This document shows, in pieces, positions 55,382-64,000 of a DNA stretch of 64,000 nucleotides. Every line of letters starts with the position of its first letter. Position 1 is the stretch's first letter. Both the position numbers and the translations under genes were made by a program. Under the pieces are notes generated by a model, which was not told the origin of the DNA, made no database searches, and was given only the letters and a program-made list of their open reading frames with translations. Source of the DNA: Rhodanobacter sp. C05 (GTDB lineage Bacteria > Pseudomonadota > Gammaproteobacteria > Xanthomonadales > Rhodanobacteraceae); assembly GCF_002001165.1 (NCBI RefSeq), contig NZ_MUNQ01000008.1, positions 310,001 through 374,000 on the forward strand. The letters run 5' to 3'.

Positions 55382-57277
55382 TCACGGCTCTCCTGTTTCG
55401 TTACGGCGGATCGACACCACATTGTCCGGCTGGGCCGACTCGCTCCAGCGGAACGAGGGCAGCAGGCTGGACACGCAGCGCCGAAGCTCTTCTTCATCGA
55501 ATACGTCGACTGCCTCGACCGCCTTGTGCAGCAGTGCCTGCAGCAGCTCCCACGATACCTCGCGGTGCTGTGCGAGGAAGATCTTGGTATGTTCGGTGCC
55601 ACTGTAGTTTTCCAGCGGGTGGAACAGTTCCTCGAACAGCTTCTCGCCAGCGCGCAGGCCGGTATAGACGATCGGAATTTCACTGCCTGGCTTCTTGCCG
55701 GCAAGACGGATCATCTGCTCGGCCAGATCGCGGATCTTCACCGGCTCGCCCATGTCGAGGGCGAAGATCTCGCCGCCCTTGCCAATGCTCGCTGTCTGCA
55801 GGATCAACTGGCAGGCTTCGGGAATCGTCATGAAATAACGCGAAATCTCCGGGTGGGTCACAGTCACGGGACCACCGGCACGAATCTGCTCACGGAACAG
55901 CGGCACCACCGATCCGGCCGAATCCAGCACATTGCCGAAACGCACCGTCATGAAACGGGTGTCGGCATGTGCATTGAGGTTCTGGCAATAGATTTCGGCG
56001 ACGCGCTTGCAGGCGCCCATCACGCTGGTCGGATTCACCGCCTTGTCGGTCGAGATCAGCACGAAGCATTCAACACCGGCTTCGCGCGCTGCATCCGCGA
56101 CCGTGCAAGTGCCCAGCACATTGTTGCGAAAGGCTGCCCTCAGCTGCCCCTGCAACATGGGCACATGCTTGTAGGCCGCGGCGTGGAACACCACTTGCGG
56201 CCTCGCCTCCGAAAACACCTTGCGCATCGCTGCCTGATCGCCGCAGTTGGCCAGAATGCCTTCGAGGATCAGTTCCGGAAAATCCGCGCGCAGTTCCTGG
56301 GTGATGCGATAGAGGTTGTATTCGCTCTGCTCGACCACGATCAGCGATTGCGCACCCAGCCGGGCGACCTGGCGACACAGTTCCGAGCCGATCGAGCCAC
56401 CACCGCCGGTGACCAGCACGCGGCGCATCGACAGCGTCTCGCGGATCGCGGTCCAGTCCAGTTCCACCGCGTCGCGGCCGAGCAGATCCTCGATCGCCAC
56501 TTCCTTGATCTGGTTGAATTGTGCGCGACCGGCAACCACGTCCTCCAGCCTCGGCACCGTCCGGTACGGCAAGTCGGTGGCATCGCACAATGACACCACC
56601 CGGCGCATCTCGGTGGTCGAGGCACCCGGCAAGGCGATCAGCAGCATGTCAACCGCAGCCGAACGCGCCACGTCGGGCAACTGGTCGAAACTTCCGAGCA
56701 CCGGGTGTCCGTTGATGCTGGCGCCGCGCAGGGTGGTCTTGTCATCGACGAAACCAACCACCGCATAGCGATTGTCGCGGCGCAGATCGCGTGCCAGCAC
56801 CTCGCCGGCCGAATCCGCACCTACGATCAGCACTCGCTTCACGTTCTGATTCTGCAACAGGTCGTTGCGGCTGTCCTTCCAGTAGCGGTAGAGCAGTCTG
56901 GGGCCGCCAAGCAGCACGGCCAGCAAGCCCGGATAAAGCAGCAGCACCGAGCGCGGCACGCCGTCCAGCCGGTTGTACAGGAACAGGGCCAGATAGATCG
57001 CCACCGCGCCCATCACCGCGGCACGCAGGATATTCCACAGATCCGGCAGGCTGGCAAAGCGCCAGACACTCTTGTAAAGCCCGGTCCAGCGGAAGATCAG
57101 CCCCTGTACCAGCAACACAATCGGGAGTTCGAACAGCTGGTAGCTGACAATCTCGTCCGGTTTCAATGCATACCGCAGCAGTTTGGCAATCCACCATGCC
57201 AGCGCCGCCATCGCCAGATCGTGCAGCACGACGGCAATGCGGGGGTGTATGAAGCCGATCACTTTACGTAGCGACAT
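55382..57277 (-). CDS. CapD/WbpM-type nucleotide-sugar 4,6-dehydratase, membrane-bound
   Basis: A 631-residue protein. Four hydrophobic helices in the first 125 residues anchor it to the membrane. A first Rossmann-like region (RVLIVGADSAGEVLARDL) precedes the dehydratase (VLVTGGGGSIGSELCRQVARLG). The substrate motif HAAAYKHVPM corresponds to the WbpM family in which the catalytic Tyr is Met, typical of large membrane-bound 4,6-dehydratases. I chose the ATG at 57277 since AAGGA precedes it. It overlaps the WecA-like gene by 14 bases and adjoins galU. Confidence 0.93.
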   Translation of the reverse strand: MSLRKVIGFIHPRIAVVLHDLAMAALAWWIAKLLRYALKPDEIVSYQLFELPIVLLVQGLIFRWTGLYKSVWRFASLPDLWNILRAAVMGAVAIYLALFLYNRLDGVPRSVLLLYPGLLAVLLGGPRLLYRYWKDSRNDLLQNQNVKRVLIVGADSAGEVLARDLRRDNRYAVVGFVDDKTTLRGASINGHPVLGSFDQLPDVARSAAVDMLLIALPGASTTEMRRVVSLCDATDLPYRTVPRLEDVVAGRAQFNQIKEVAIEDLLGRDAVELDWTAIRETLSMRRVLVTGGGGSIGSELCRQVARLGAQSLIVVEQSEYNLYRITQELRADFPELILEGILANCGDQAAMRKVFSEARPQVVFHAAAYKHVPMLQGQLRAAFRNNVLGTCTVADAAREAGVECFVLISTDKAVNPTSVMGACKRVAEIYCQNLNAHADTRFMTVRFGNVLDSAGSVVPLFREQIRAGGPVTVTHPEISRYFMTIPEACQLILQTASIGKGGEIFALDMGEPVKIRDLAEQMIRLAGKKPGSEIPIVYTGLRAGEKLFEELFHPLENYSGTEHTKIFLAQHREVSWELLQALLHKAVEAVDVFDEEELRRCVSSLLPSFRWSESAQPDNVVSIRRNETGEP

Positions 57278-58295
57278 GACCATCCTTGAAAAGATCGCGC
57301 CGCAGACAGCGACGTTTCAGCGCCAGCCAAAGAACCGCCGCCAGCAGATAGACGGCCATGGTAATCGGCAACGCCAGTCGCAGATGACTGCACGCCAACC
57401 AGGCCAGCGGAGCCGCCACCAGCAGATTCCAGGCCAAATAGCCTTTATCCGCATTCGCGTGCGACCCGCCGCGCCGCACGAGCCACTGGTACAGGTGCTC
57501 GCGATGCGCAGCGTACCAGCAGCGCCCGCGCCACATGCGCGTCAGCAAGGTCAGGCTGGCATCCACCACGAACGCCGATGACAAGGTCAGCGCCGGCCAC
57601 AGCAGATCGTGCCGGAGCCGCCACAGCATCGCGGTGAATGCAAAGATCAGCAGGCCGACACTGCCACTGCCGACATCGCCCATGAAAATCCGCGCAGGCG
57701 GATGGTTGTAGCACCAGAAACCCAGGGCCGACGCCGCGAGCGTCGCTGCCGCCAGGGCCAGCATCGGCTCTGCTGCCGTCCATGCCAGCCCGGCCAGGCC
57801 AGAGGCCACAAATATGGCCTGCTGAGCCAGCAAGCCGTCGATGCCGTCCATGAAATTGTGCAGGTTGATGCTCCAGACCCCACCCACCAGCAGCAAAGGC
57901 AGCCACCAGAACGACAAGCCCGTGGCCAGCAACGCCACGGAAAAGCCGAGCACCGCCAGCAGCTGCATCGCCAATCGCGGCAGCACCGGCAGTGAACGAT
58001 GGTCATCCCACCAACCGGCCAGCGCCACCAGCATAAGCGCACCGGACAGTCCCGCCACCATGCCGAATGACCAGAACACACCGGGCAGGTACCACCATTC
58101 GCCCAGCAGGCAGAGCAGCATGGCCACCACGATGCCGATCCCGCCACCGCGCGGCGTAGGCAGTCGGTGCGAACGGCGCTGCCCCGGCTGATCGAGCATG
58201 CCACGCCGATGCGCATAGCCGATCGCGCTGCGTACCAGCAGCAACGTGATCAGCAAGGCGGCGAGCAACCATCCCGTGGCCATGGCGATCCTCAT
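57264..58295 (-). CDS. WecA/WbpL-type undecaprenyl-phosphate sugar-phosphate transferase
   Basis: A 343-residue polytopic membrane enzyme of the MraY/WecA family. It opens with HRLPTPRGGGIGIV, then has the magnesium motifs NFMDGIDGL and FMGDVGSGSVG, and the histidine loop HREHLYQ. It starts lipid-linked O-antigen or exopolysaccharide synthesis by moving a HexNAc-1-phosphate to undecaprenyl phosphate. I chose the ATG at 58295, one base after the lapB stop. Confidence 0.92.
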   Translation of the reverse strand: MRIAMATGWLLAALLITLLLVRSAIGYAHRRGMLDQPGQRRSHRLPTPRGGGIGIVVAMLLCLLGEWWYLPGVFWSFGMVAGLSGALMLVALAGWWDDHRSLPVLPRLAMQLLAVLGFSVALLATGLSFWWLPLLLVGGVWSINLHNFMDGIDGLLAQQAIFVASGLAGLAWTAAEPMLALAAATLAASALGFWCYNHPPARIFMGDVGSGSVGLLIFAFTAMLWRLRHDLLWPALTLSSAFVVDASLTLLTRMWRGRCWYAAHREHLYQWLVRRGGSHANADKGYLAWNLLVAAPLAWLACSHLRLALPITMAVYLLAAVLWLALKRRCLRRDLFKDGHVAT

Positions 58296-58296
58296 G

Positions 58297-59469
58297 TCAC
58301 TCGCTGGCCACACCGTGGATCGGCCGGATCGTGCTCCAGTTCTTGCAACTGGGGCACTGCCAGTGATGTGCCTTGGCGCCGAAACCGCAACGGCTGCAGC
58401 GATACATGGCCTGCCCTTCCAGCAGTTTCTTGGTGAGATCGCGCAGGATCAGGAAGTTCTCCCTTGCCTCGCCCTCGACCTTGTCCATGGTGGCGTCGAT
58501 CAGCGCCATCAGGCCACGTACGGACGGCCGCTGGCGCAGCTGCGAAGTCAGAAAATCAATCGAGGCACGCTCGCCATCGCGCTGCCGGTACAACTGAGTC
58601 AGAGCAAGTACCGGCGAGACACCGTGATAACGGCTCAGCATCTCGCGCAGGAAAATCTCGGCCCGTTCCATCTGATGCGAGCGGGCATAGCTGTTGAGCA
58701 GCGGCGGCAAGATCTCCGGAGTGAATGCGACATCGGCTTGAACCGCCGCTTCATACGCCGTCACCGCATCGGCATGATCGTCATCCTCGGCATGCAGCCG
58801 ACCGGTCAGCATGAAGGCACGCACGCAATCGGCCTGACATTCGAACGCCTGGCGCAGATAGTCGCGCGCCTCGGCACGCGCTCCATGCTGGCGCGAGCGG
58901 TCAGCCAGTTCGCAATAGAACTGGGCAATCATCGGCGACTCGTCCTCACCGGTCATCACTTCCAGTCGACGCGCATGCTCGATCGCCTTGTTCCAGTCGC
59001 GCTCGTGCTGGTAGATCGCGATCAGATGACGCAAGGCCGAAGGCGCATGTGCTTCCATCGCCACCAGATCGGAAAACAGTGCCTCGGCGCGATCCAGCAG
59101 ACCGGCACGCATATAGTCCTCACCCAGTTCAAGCAGGGCCACCGTCTTCATCGCATCGGACAGGCCCGGCCGTGACACCAGGTGCTGGTGCAGGCGAATC
59201 GCCCGGTCCACCTCGCCACGCCGGCGGAACAGGTTGCCCAGCGCCAGGTGCGTCTCGACTGTATCGCGGTTGTATTCGGCCAGCTTGAGGAAGACTTCGA
59301 TTGCCTTGTCCTGCTCCTCGTTGAGCAGGTAGTTCAGGCCGCGGAAATAGTCCGAGGAAAGCTCACTGACTTCTGCACCCGAGCGGCGTGCACCGACCCG
59401 GCGGGATGACCACCAACCAAGGACAAAGGCCGCCGGCACCAGGGGAGCCAGCACGGACAGAAGATTCAT
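58297..59469 (-). CDS. lapB: LPS assembly regulator LapB (YciM)
   Basis: A 390-residue protein. A single N-terminal helix (LLSVLAPLVPAAFVLGWWSS) is followed by a chain of TPR repeats (YFRGLNYLLNEEQDKAIEVF, THLALGNLFRRRGEVDRAI). The end is a rubredoxin-like metal site (CSRCGF and CPSCKNW). LapB brings LpxC to FtsH for degradation and so limits LPS synthesis. The ATG at 59469 overlaps the lapA stop (ATGA). Confidence 0.95.
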   Translation of the reverse strand: MNLLSVLAPLVPAAFVLGWWSSRRVGARRSGAEVSELSSDYFRGLNYLLNEEQDKAIEVFLKLAEYNRDTVETHLALGNLFRRRGEVDRAIRLHQHLVSRPGLSDAMKTVALLELGEDYMRAGLLDRAEALFSDLVAMEAHAPSALRHLIAIYQHERDWNKAIEHARRLEVMTGEDESPMIAQFYCELADRSRQHGARAEARDYLRQAFECQADCVRAFMLTGRLHAEDDDHADAVTAYEAAVQADVAFTPEILPPLLNSYARSHQMERAEIFLREMLSRYHGVSPVLALTQLYRQRDGERASIDFLTSQLRQRPSVRGLMALIDATMDKVEGEARENFLILRDLTKKLLEGQAMYRCSRCGFGAKAHHWQCPSCKNWSTIRPIHGVASE

Positions 59470-59723
59470 GGTTTGGCCGGCAGCTTCTTGTCGGCACGCA
59501 ATTGCTGGCGGCGAAGCCGGCGCTGTCCTGAACTCACGCCCAGCCATGCAGTAAGGCCGCCGAGCAACCAGCCGATCACCAGGGCAACAAGCAAGGCCGC
59601 TCCCTTGGGTAATCGCACCTGGGCAAACGCGAGGTCATAACTGACCAGATCGGCATTGAGCGCTCCCAGCACTACGCCGGTCGCGATGAAGATCAGCAGG
59701 ATGAGGATGACGAGCAGTCGCAT
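59466..59723 (-). CDS. lapA: LapA-family (DUF1049) membrane protein
   Basis: An 85-residue protein with two membrane helices (LLVILILLIFIATGVVLGAL and GAALLVALVIGWLLGGLTAWL) and a basic tail. NADLVSYDLAFAQVRLPKG between them is typical of LapA. It is partnered with LapB, and their ends overlap by 4 bases. Located after ihfB, as in enterics. Confidence 0.93.
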   Translation of the reverse strand: MRLLVILILLIFIATGVVLGALNADLVSYDLAFAQVRLPKGAALLVALVIGWLLGGLTAWLGVSSGQRRLRRQQLRADKKLPAKP

Positions 59724-59823
59724 GCCGAGACTTTACCCGATTGATCGGGGCTGGCACAGGCAGTGCTTGCGATCAATGTGGTGGTGATTCAGAACAGGCA
59801 GGTCGCCGTTCCGGATCTGCAGG

Positions 59824-59860
59824 CAAAAAGAAGGCAGGCCGACTTGCGTCGCCTGCCTTC
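59824..59860 (-). terminator. Rho-independent terminator of ihfB
   Basis: GAAGGCAGG and CCTGCCTTC pair on the minus strand, with an extended inner stem, followed by TTTTTGCC. It lies 22 bases after the ihfB stop. Confidence 0.88.
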
Positions 59861-59881
59861 GGTAAACCTGAAGTTGCCGGC

Positions 59882-60181
59882 TTAACCGGCTTCCTGGTCC
59901 AGATCAAGGTTGACGCGTTCACGCAACTCCTTGCCTGGCTTGAAATGCGGCACGTGCTTGCCGGGCAGCGCCACGGCATCGCCCGTCTTCGGGTTGCGAC
60001 CCATGCGCGGTGGGCGGAAATGCAGCGCAAAGCTGCCAAAACCGCGCACCTCGATTCGCTCGCCCTGAGCCAGAGCCTGGCTCATCTGTTCGATGACGCT
60101 CTTGACGGCCATCTCGACGTCGGCAAACGCAAGATGGGTCTGACGCTTCGCCAGCGCCTCGATCAATTCGGATTTGGTCAT
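59882..60181 (-). CDS. ihfB: Integration host factor subunit beta IhfB
   Basis: A 99-residue HU/IHF-fold protein: [40 protein letters not shown] with the DNA-intercalating arm and proline. It dimerises with IhfA to bend DNA at specific sites. Position after rpsA is canonical. Length is normal. Confidence 0.96.
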   Translation of the reverse strand: MTKSELIEALAKRQTHLAFADVEMAVKSVIEQMSQALAQGERIEVRGFGSFALHFRPPRMGRNPKTGDAVALPGKHVPHFKPGKELRERVNLDLDQEAG

Positions 60182-60209
60182 GGGACCCCAATGTCCGTGA
60201 CATGAAACA

Positions 60210-60234
60210 GCGGGGCGACGATGTGCCGCCCCGC
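60210..60234 (-). terminator. Hairpin between rpsA and ihfB, possible terminator or attenuator
   Basis: GCGGGGCG (60210-60217) pairs with CGCCCCGC (60227-60234). On the minus strand the stem is followed by TGTTTC, a weak T-run, so some read-through into ihfB is likely. Confidence 0.6.
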
Positions 60235-60253
60235 ATCAGTCTGCAACGTGTGA

Positions 60254-61930
60254 TCAATCAGCCTTGTCGAACTGCTCTTTGAGCAACGCGCCAAGCTTGG
60301 TCGTGCCGGTCGATGCCGACGCGTAGTCGACAGCAGCCACCTCAGGCACATCTTCCTCGTCCTTCGCGCGGATCGAGAGCGCCAGCTGGCGACCCTTGCG
60401 ATCCATGCCGGTGAACTTGGCTTCGACCTTGTCGCCCACCTTCAGATGCAGCGTGGCATCCTCGATGCGCTCCTTGGCGATGTCGTTGGCGCGCAGGTAA
60501 CCCTCGACGCCCTCGCCCAGATCGATCACTGCACCCTTCGCATCGACTTCCTTGACGGTGCCGTTGACGATGGTGCCGCGCGGGTTCGCCGCCATGAACT
60601 GGCCGAACGGATCCTGCTCCATCTGCTTGATACCGAGCGAGATGCGCTCACGCTCCGGGTCCACTGCCAGCACCACGGCCTCGATCTCGTCGCCCTTCTT
60701 GAAGTTGCGAACCAGATCTTCGCCGGACATCTGCCAGGAGATATCGGACAGGTGCACCAGACCGTCGATGCCGCCGTCCAGTCCGATGAACACGCCGAAA
60801 TCGGTGATCGACTTGATCTGACCGGAGACCTTGTCGCCCTTCTTGTGCATTGCTGCGAAGGCTTCCCACGGGTTCGAGCGGGTCTGCTTGATACCCAGCG
60901 AGATGCGGCGACGCTCCTCATCCACGTCCAGCACGGTGACTTCGGTCTCGTCACCAACCTGAACCACCTTGGCCGGGTTGACGTTCTTGTTGGTCCAGTC
61001 CATCTCGGATACGTGCACCAGGCCTTCCACGCCCGGCTCGATCTCGACGAAGCAGCCGTAATCTGTGACGTTGGAAACCTTGCCGAACAGGCGGCTGCCG
61101 ACCGGATAACGGCGGGCAATCGCGACCCACGGGTCGTCGCCCAGCTGCTTCAGGCCCAGCGAAACGCGGTTGCGCTCCTTGTCGTACTTCAGCACGCGCA
61201 CATCGAGCTCGTCGCCGACGTTGACCACTTCGGACGGATGACGCACGCGCTTCCACGCCATGTCGGTGATGTGCAGCAGGCCGTCGATGCCGCCCAGATC
61301 CACGAACGCGCCGTAGTCGGTGAGGTTCTTGACGGTGCCCTTGACCACGGCGCCCTCGGTCAGGCGCTCAAGCAGCTGCTCGCGCTCGGCGGAGAACTCG
61401 GTCTCGACGACAGCACGACGGCTGACCACCACGTTGTTGCGCTTGCGGTCGAGCTTGATGATCTTGAATTCGAGTTCCTTGCCCTCGAGGAACACCGGGT
61501 CGCGCACCGGACGCACGTCGACCAGCGAGCCCGGCAGGAAGGCGCGGACGTCCTTGATGTCGACCGTGAAGCCGCCCTTGACCTTGCCGGAGATGAGACC
61601 AACGATGGTTTCTTCCTTGTCGAACGCGTGCTCGAGGTCGTCCCACACCATCGAGCGCTTGGCCTTCTCGCGCGATAGCTTGGTTTCGCCGAAACCGTCT
61701 TCCAAAGCTTCGAGGGCAACCTTCACCTCGTCGCCTACCTGCACCTCCAGCACGCCGTCCTCGCTCTTGAACTGCTCGATCGGGACGATGCCTTCGCTCT
61801 TCAGGCCTGCATTGATCACGACGACGTCGTTGCGAATTTCCACAACGATGCCGGTGACGATGGCGCCGGGCTTCAGCTTGGAGATGGCCTGCTGGCTCTG
61901 TTCAAACAGTTCGGCAAAACTTTCAGTCAT
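60254..61930 (-). CDS. rpsA: 30S ribosomal protein S1
   Basis: A 558-residue protein made of six S1 domains, with repeats such as [41 protein letters not shown] and [21 protein letters not shown]. It binds mRNA and helps initiation. The ATG at 61930 ([11 protein letters not shown]) is the conserved start; 44 upstream codons of open frame are the leader. The 188-base leader has a small hairpin (GGTTC/GAACC) and could allow S1 autoregulation as in E. coli. Confidence 0.97.
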   Translation of the reverse strand: MTESFAELFEQSQQAISKLKPGAIVTGIVVEIRNDVVVINAGLKSEGIVPIEQFKSEDGVLEVQVGDEVKVALEALEDGFGETKLSREKAKRSMVWDDLEHAFDKEETIVGLISGKVKGGFTVDIKDVRAFLPGSLVDVRPVRDPVFLEGKELEFKIIKLDRKRNNVVVSRRAVVETEFSAEREQLLERLTEGAVVKGTVKNLTDYGAFVDLGGIDGLLHITDMAWKRVRHPSEVVNVGDELDVRVLKYDKERNRVSLGLKQLGDDPWVAIARRYPVGSRLFGKVSNVTDYGCFVEIEPGVEGLVHVSEMDWTNKNVNPAKVVQVGDETEVTVLDVDEERRRISLGIKQTRSNPWEAFAAMHKKGDKVSGQIKSITDFGVFIGLDGGIDGLVHLSDISWQMSGEDLVRNFKKGDEIEAVVLAVDPERERISLGIKQMEQDPFGQFMAANPRGTIVNGTVKEVDAKGAVIDLGEGVEGYLRANDIAKERIEDATLHLKVGDKVEAKFTGMDRKGRQLALSIRAKDEEDVPEVAAVDYASASTGTTKLGALLKEQFDKAD

Positions 61931-62060
61931 GTTGATTCCATAGTGGGAAAAGACCGTGATCCGTTGCGCTTGCTGATGTGTTGCGCACGAACTTTCCGGT
62001 CCACCGGTTGAGGGTGTCTTCAGGTGGTTCCTTAAGAACCGACCGTCGTCACCGTGGGTC

Positions 62061-62083
62061 AAAATCCCCTGCCGCAGCAGGGG
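62061..62083 (-). terminator. Terminator-like hairpin after cmk
   Basis: A perfect 7-base stem CCCCTGC / GCAGGGG with loop of 4, followed on the minus strand by ATTTTGA. It lies 36 bases after the cmk stop, ahead of the rpsA leader. Confidence 0.65.
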
Positions 62084-62118
62084 CGCAGAAACCGCCGCGC
62101 AACCGGATCCTTGATGAT

Positions 62119-62799
62119 CTATGGCTGCACGACGGCAAGTACTTTCGCGACGACCTCGTCGATGCCCATCCCGGTGGTATCCACCAGCAAGGCATCCTCG
62201 GCAGGCTTGAGCGGCGCGACCGCGCGCGATGCATCGCGGCTGTCACGCGCCTCAATTTCGCGTTGAAGGCCGCCAAGTGTAACGCTGAGTCCCTTTTCCT
62301 TCAACTGCTTATAGCGCCTTTTCGCGCGCTCGGCGGCGCTCGCGGTGAGGAAAACCTTGTACGCGGCATCCGGGAAGATCACCGTGCCCATGTCACGTCC
62401 GTCAGCAACCAGTCCCGGCGCCTTGCGGAAGCCCAGCTGCAGCGCCACCAGGGCCTCGCGCACCGACGGCATCGACGCGATCGCCGAAGCCGCCGCACCG
62501 GCGGTTTCGGTGCGCAACTCGTCGGTGGCATCGTGTCCGTTGACGATGACGCGCGTCGCATCGCCATTCGCAGACGCGCGGAACTGGATTTTGGTGCCCT
62601 GGGCACAACGGGTCATCGCATCCACGTCCGACAGATCCAGCCCGGCCATGCCGGCGGCGTAACCTACCGCCCGGTACAACGCCCCGGAATCCAGCAACCT
62701 CCAGCCAAGATGTTCAGCCACCAGTGCACTGATGGTGCCCTTGCCCGATCCCGATGGCCCGTCGATGGCAAGTACGGGTACGGGCGAGGCATGACTCAT
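62119..62799 (-). CDS. cmk: Cytidylate kinase Cmk
   Basis: Cmk phosphorylates CMP and dCMP. The 226-residue product has the P-loop [12 protein letters not shown], then [18 protein letters not shown] and [16 protein letters not shown] (nucleotide monophosphate site). Adjacent to rpsA, as in most gammaproteobacteria. Confidence 0.96.
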   Translation of the reverse strand: MSHASPVPVLAIDGPSGSGKGTISALVAEHLGWRLLDSGALYRAVGYAAGMAGLDLSDVDAMTRCAQGTKIQFRASANGDATRVIVNGHDATDELRTETAGAAASAIASMPSVREALVALQLGFRKAPGLVADGRDMGTVIFPDAAYKVFLTASAAERAKRRYKQLKEKGLSVTLGGLQREIEARDSRDASRAVAPLKPAEDALLVDTTGMGIDEVVAKVLAVVQP

Positions 62800-62909
62800 G
62801 GGTGATTCCTTGGCTGGCAGTCGAAAGCGGAAGTTTAACGCGTTGACCCCGCCTGGAACGCGTGCTATCTAGCCGATCTTCCTGCACTCAAGCCAGCCTG
62901 ATTCGCCTT

Positions 62910-63167
62910 ATGACCGATCTTCGCCGCGAGTTCGAACAAGCCGCCGAGGACATCCAGCGATTGGGTACGCGCCCCGACAACGACACCTTGCTGAAGCTGT
63001 ACGCCCTTTACAAGCAGGGTTCAGAAGGTGACCTGCGCCGGACTCAACCGGGTTTCTTCGACTTCGTCGGCACGGCCAAGCACACGGCATGGGCGCAGTT
63101 GAACGGCGTGCCAGAAGAGGAAGCCATGCGCCGCTACATCGCCCTGGTGCAGCAGTTGCTGGCATGA
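62910..63167 (+). CDS. Acyl-CoA-binding protein (ACBP)
   Basis: An 85-residue four-helix protein matching eukaryotic-type ACBP: FEQAAEDIQRLGTRPDNDTLLKLYALYKQG is the central signature, and KHTAWAQLNGVPEEEAMRRYIALV the C-terminal part. It binds long-chain acyl-CoA in the cytosol. I chose the ATG at 62910 because homologous residues start there; the longer frame from 62862 is upstream sequence. It lies 101 bases before fadH, and together they form a small fatty-acid unit. Confidence 0.92.
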   Translation: MTDLRREFEQAAEDIQRLGTRPDNDTLLKLYALYKQGSEGDLRRTQPGFFDFVGTAKHTAWAQLNGVPEEEAMRRYIALVQQLLA

Positions 63168-63237
63168 GCTCGCAGCCTTGAACTAGTTCTGCTGCGCGCA
63201 CGCGACGCTTGCTTTCCAGTACCGAACACCGGCACAT

Positions 63238-63253
63238 TCATACGATCGTTTGA
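63238..63253. promoter_or_regulatory. Probable PsrA-like operator upstream of fadH
   Basis: TCATACGATCGTTTGA matches operator 2 at 18748-18763 in 15 of 16 positions. It ends 15 bases before the fadH ATG, where a bound repressor would block transcription or translation start. Confidence 0.72.

Positions 63254-64000
<747 letters not shown>

Overview
The window is GC-rich, densely packed gammaproteobacterial chromosome. Gene order and protein character (ndk-rlmN-pilW-rodZ-yfgM-bamB-der, cmk-rpsA-ihfB-lapA-lapB, PBP1C next to a giant alpha-2-macroglobulin, a PsrA-type fatty-acid regulator) point to Xanthomonadales, most likely Rhodanobacteraceae (Rhodanobacter/Dyella/Luteibacter-like). I saw no rRNA, tRNA, CRISPR array, transposase or replication origin. 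The genus is inferred from gene content only.

Layout. 1-3.2 kb: molybdate importer modABC (modC cut by the window edge), divergent from fdhD. 3.3-5.7 kb: a doubtful small ORF, a secreted VOC-fold protein, a sirtuin, tadA. 5.8-9.9 kb: guaA, guaB, folD. 10-18.6 kb: a GNAT enzyme, a rhodanese-MoeB fusion, then der-bamB-yfgM-rodZ-pilW-rlmN-ndk, all on the minus strand. 18.7-23.3 kb: a PsrA-like TetR repressor with two perfect palindromic operators, followed by a two-gene beta-oxidation operon (FadN-type fusion and thiolase). 23.35-24.75 kb: a small AT-rich accessory island with an XRE regulator, an ImmA/IrrE metallopeptidase and a 43-residue basic/aromatic protein with its own RBS and terminator. 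24.8-33.4 kb: type II NADH dehydrogenase, an unknown protein with a possible Cys-His-Asp triad, a ClpP-fold protein lacking catalytic residues, an atypical SDR, an M28 peptidase lipoprotein and an unknown protein. 33.8-41.7 kb: pirin, TRIC-type channel, quinone oxidoreductase, a lipoprotein, the translationally coupled ada-2OG oxygenase-alkB operon, two small membrane proteins and an MBL hydrolase. 41.8-45.7 kb: a flavin-dependent halogenase, decayed gene fragments, GNAT, csaA and an amine oxidase. 45.7-54.3 kb: pbpC and a 2010-residue alpha-2-macroglobulin. 54.5-62.8 kb: a minus-strand envelope/translation block (galU, CapD-like, WecA-like, lapB, lapA, ihfB, rpsA, cmk). 62.9-64 kb: acyl-CoA-binding protein and the start of fadH.

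How parts fit together. The best non-obvious link is regulatory. The 16-base palindrome overlapping the psrA-like promoter recurs with one mismatch just upstream of fadH, 44 kb away, which suggests one fatty-acid-responsive repressor controls the psrA-fad operon and fadH. LapA/LapB (LPS control), the lipid-linked sugar enzymes, galU and the pbpC/alpha-2-macroglobulin pair make the right third an envelope region. The modABC, fdhD and moeB genes indicate molybdoenzyme use.
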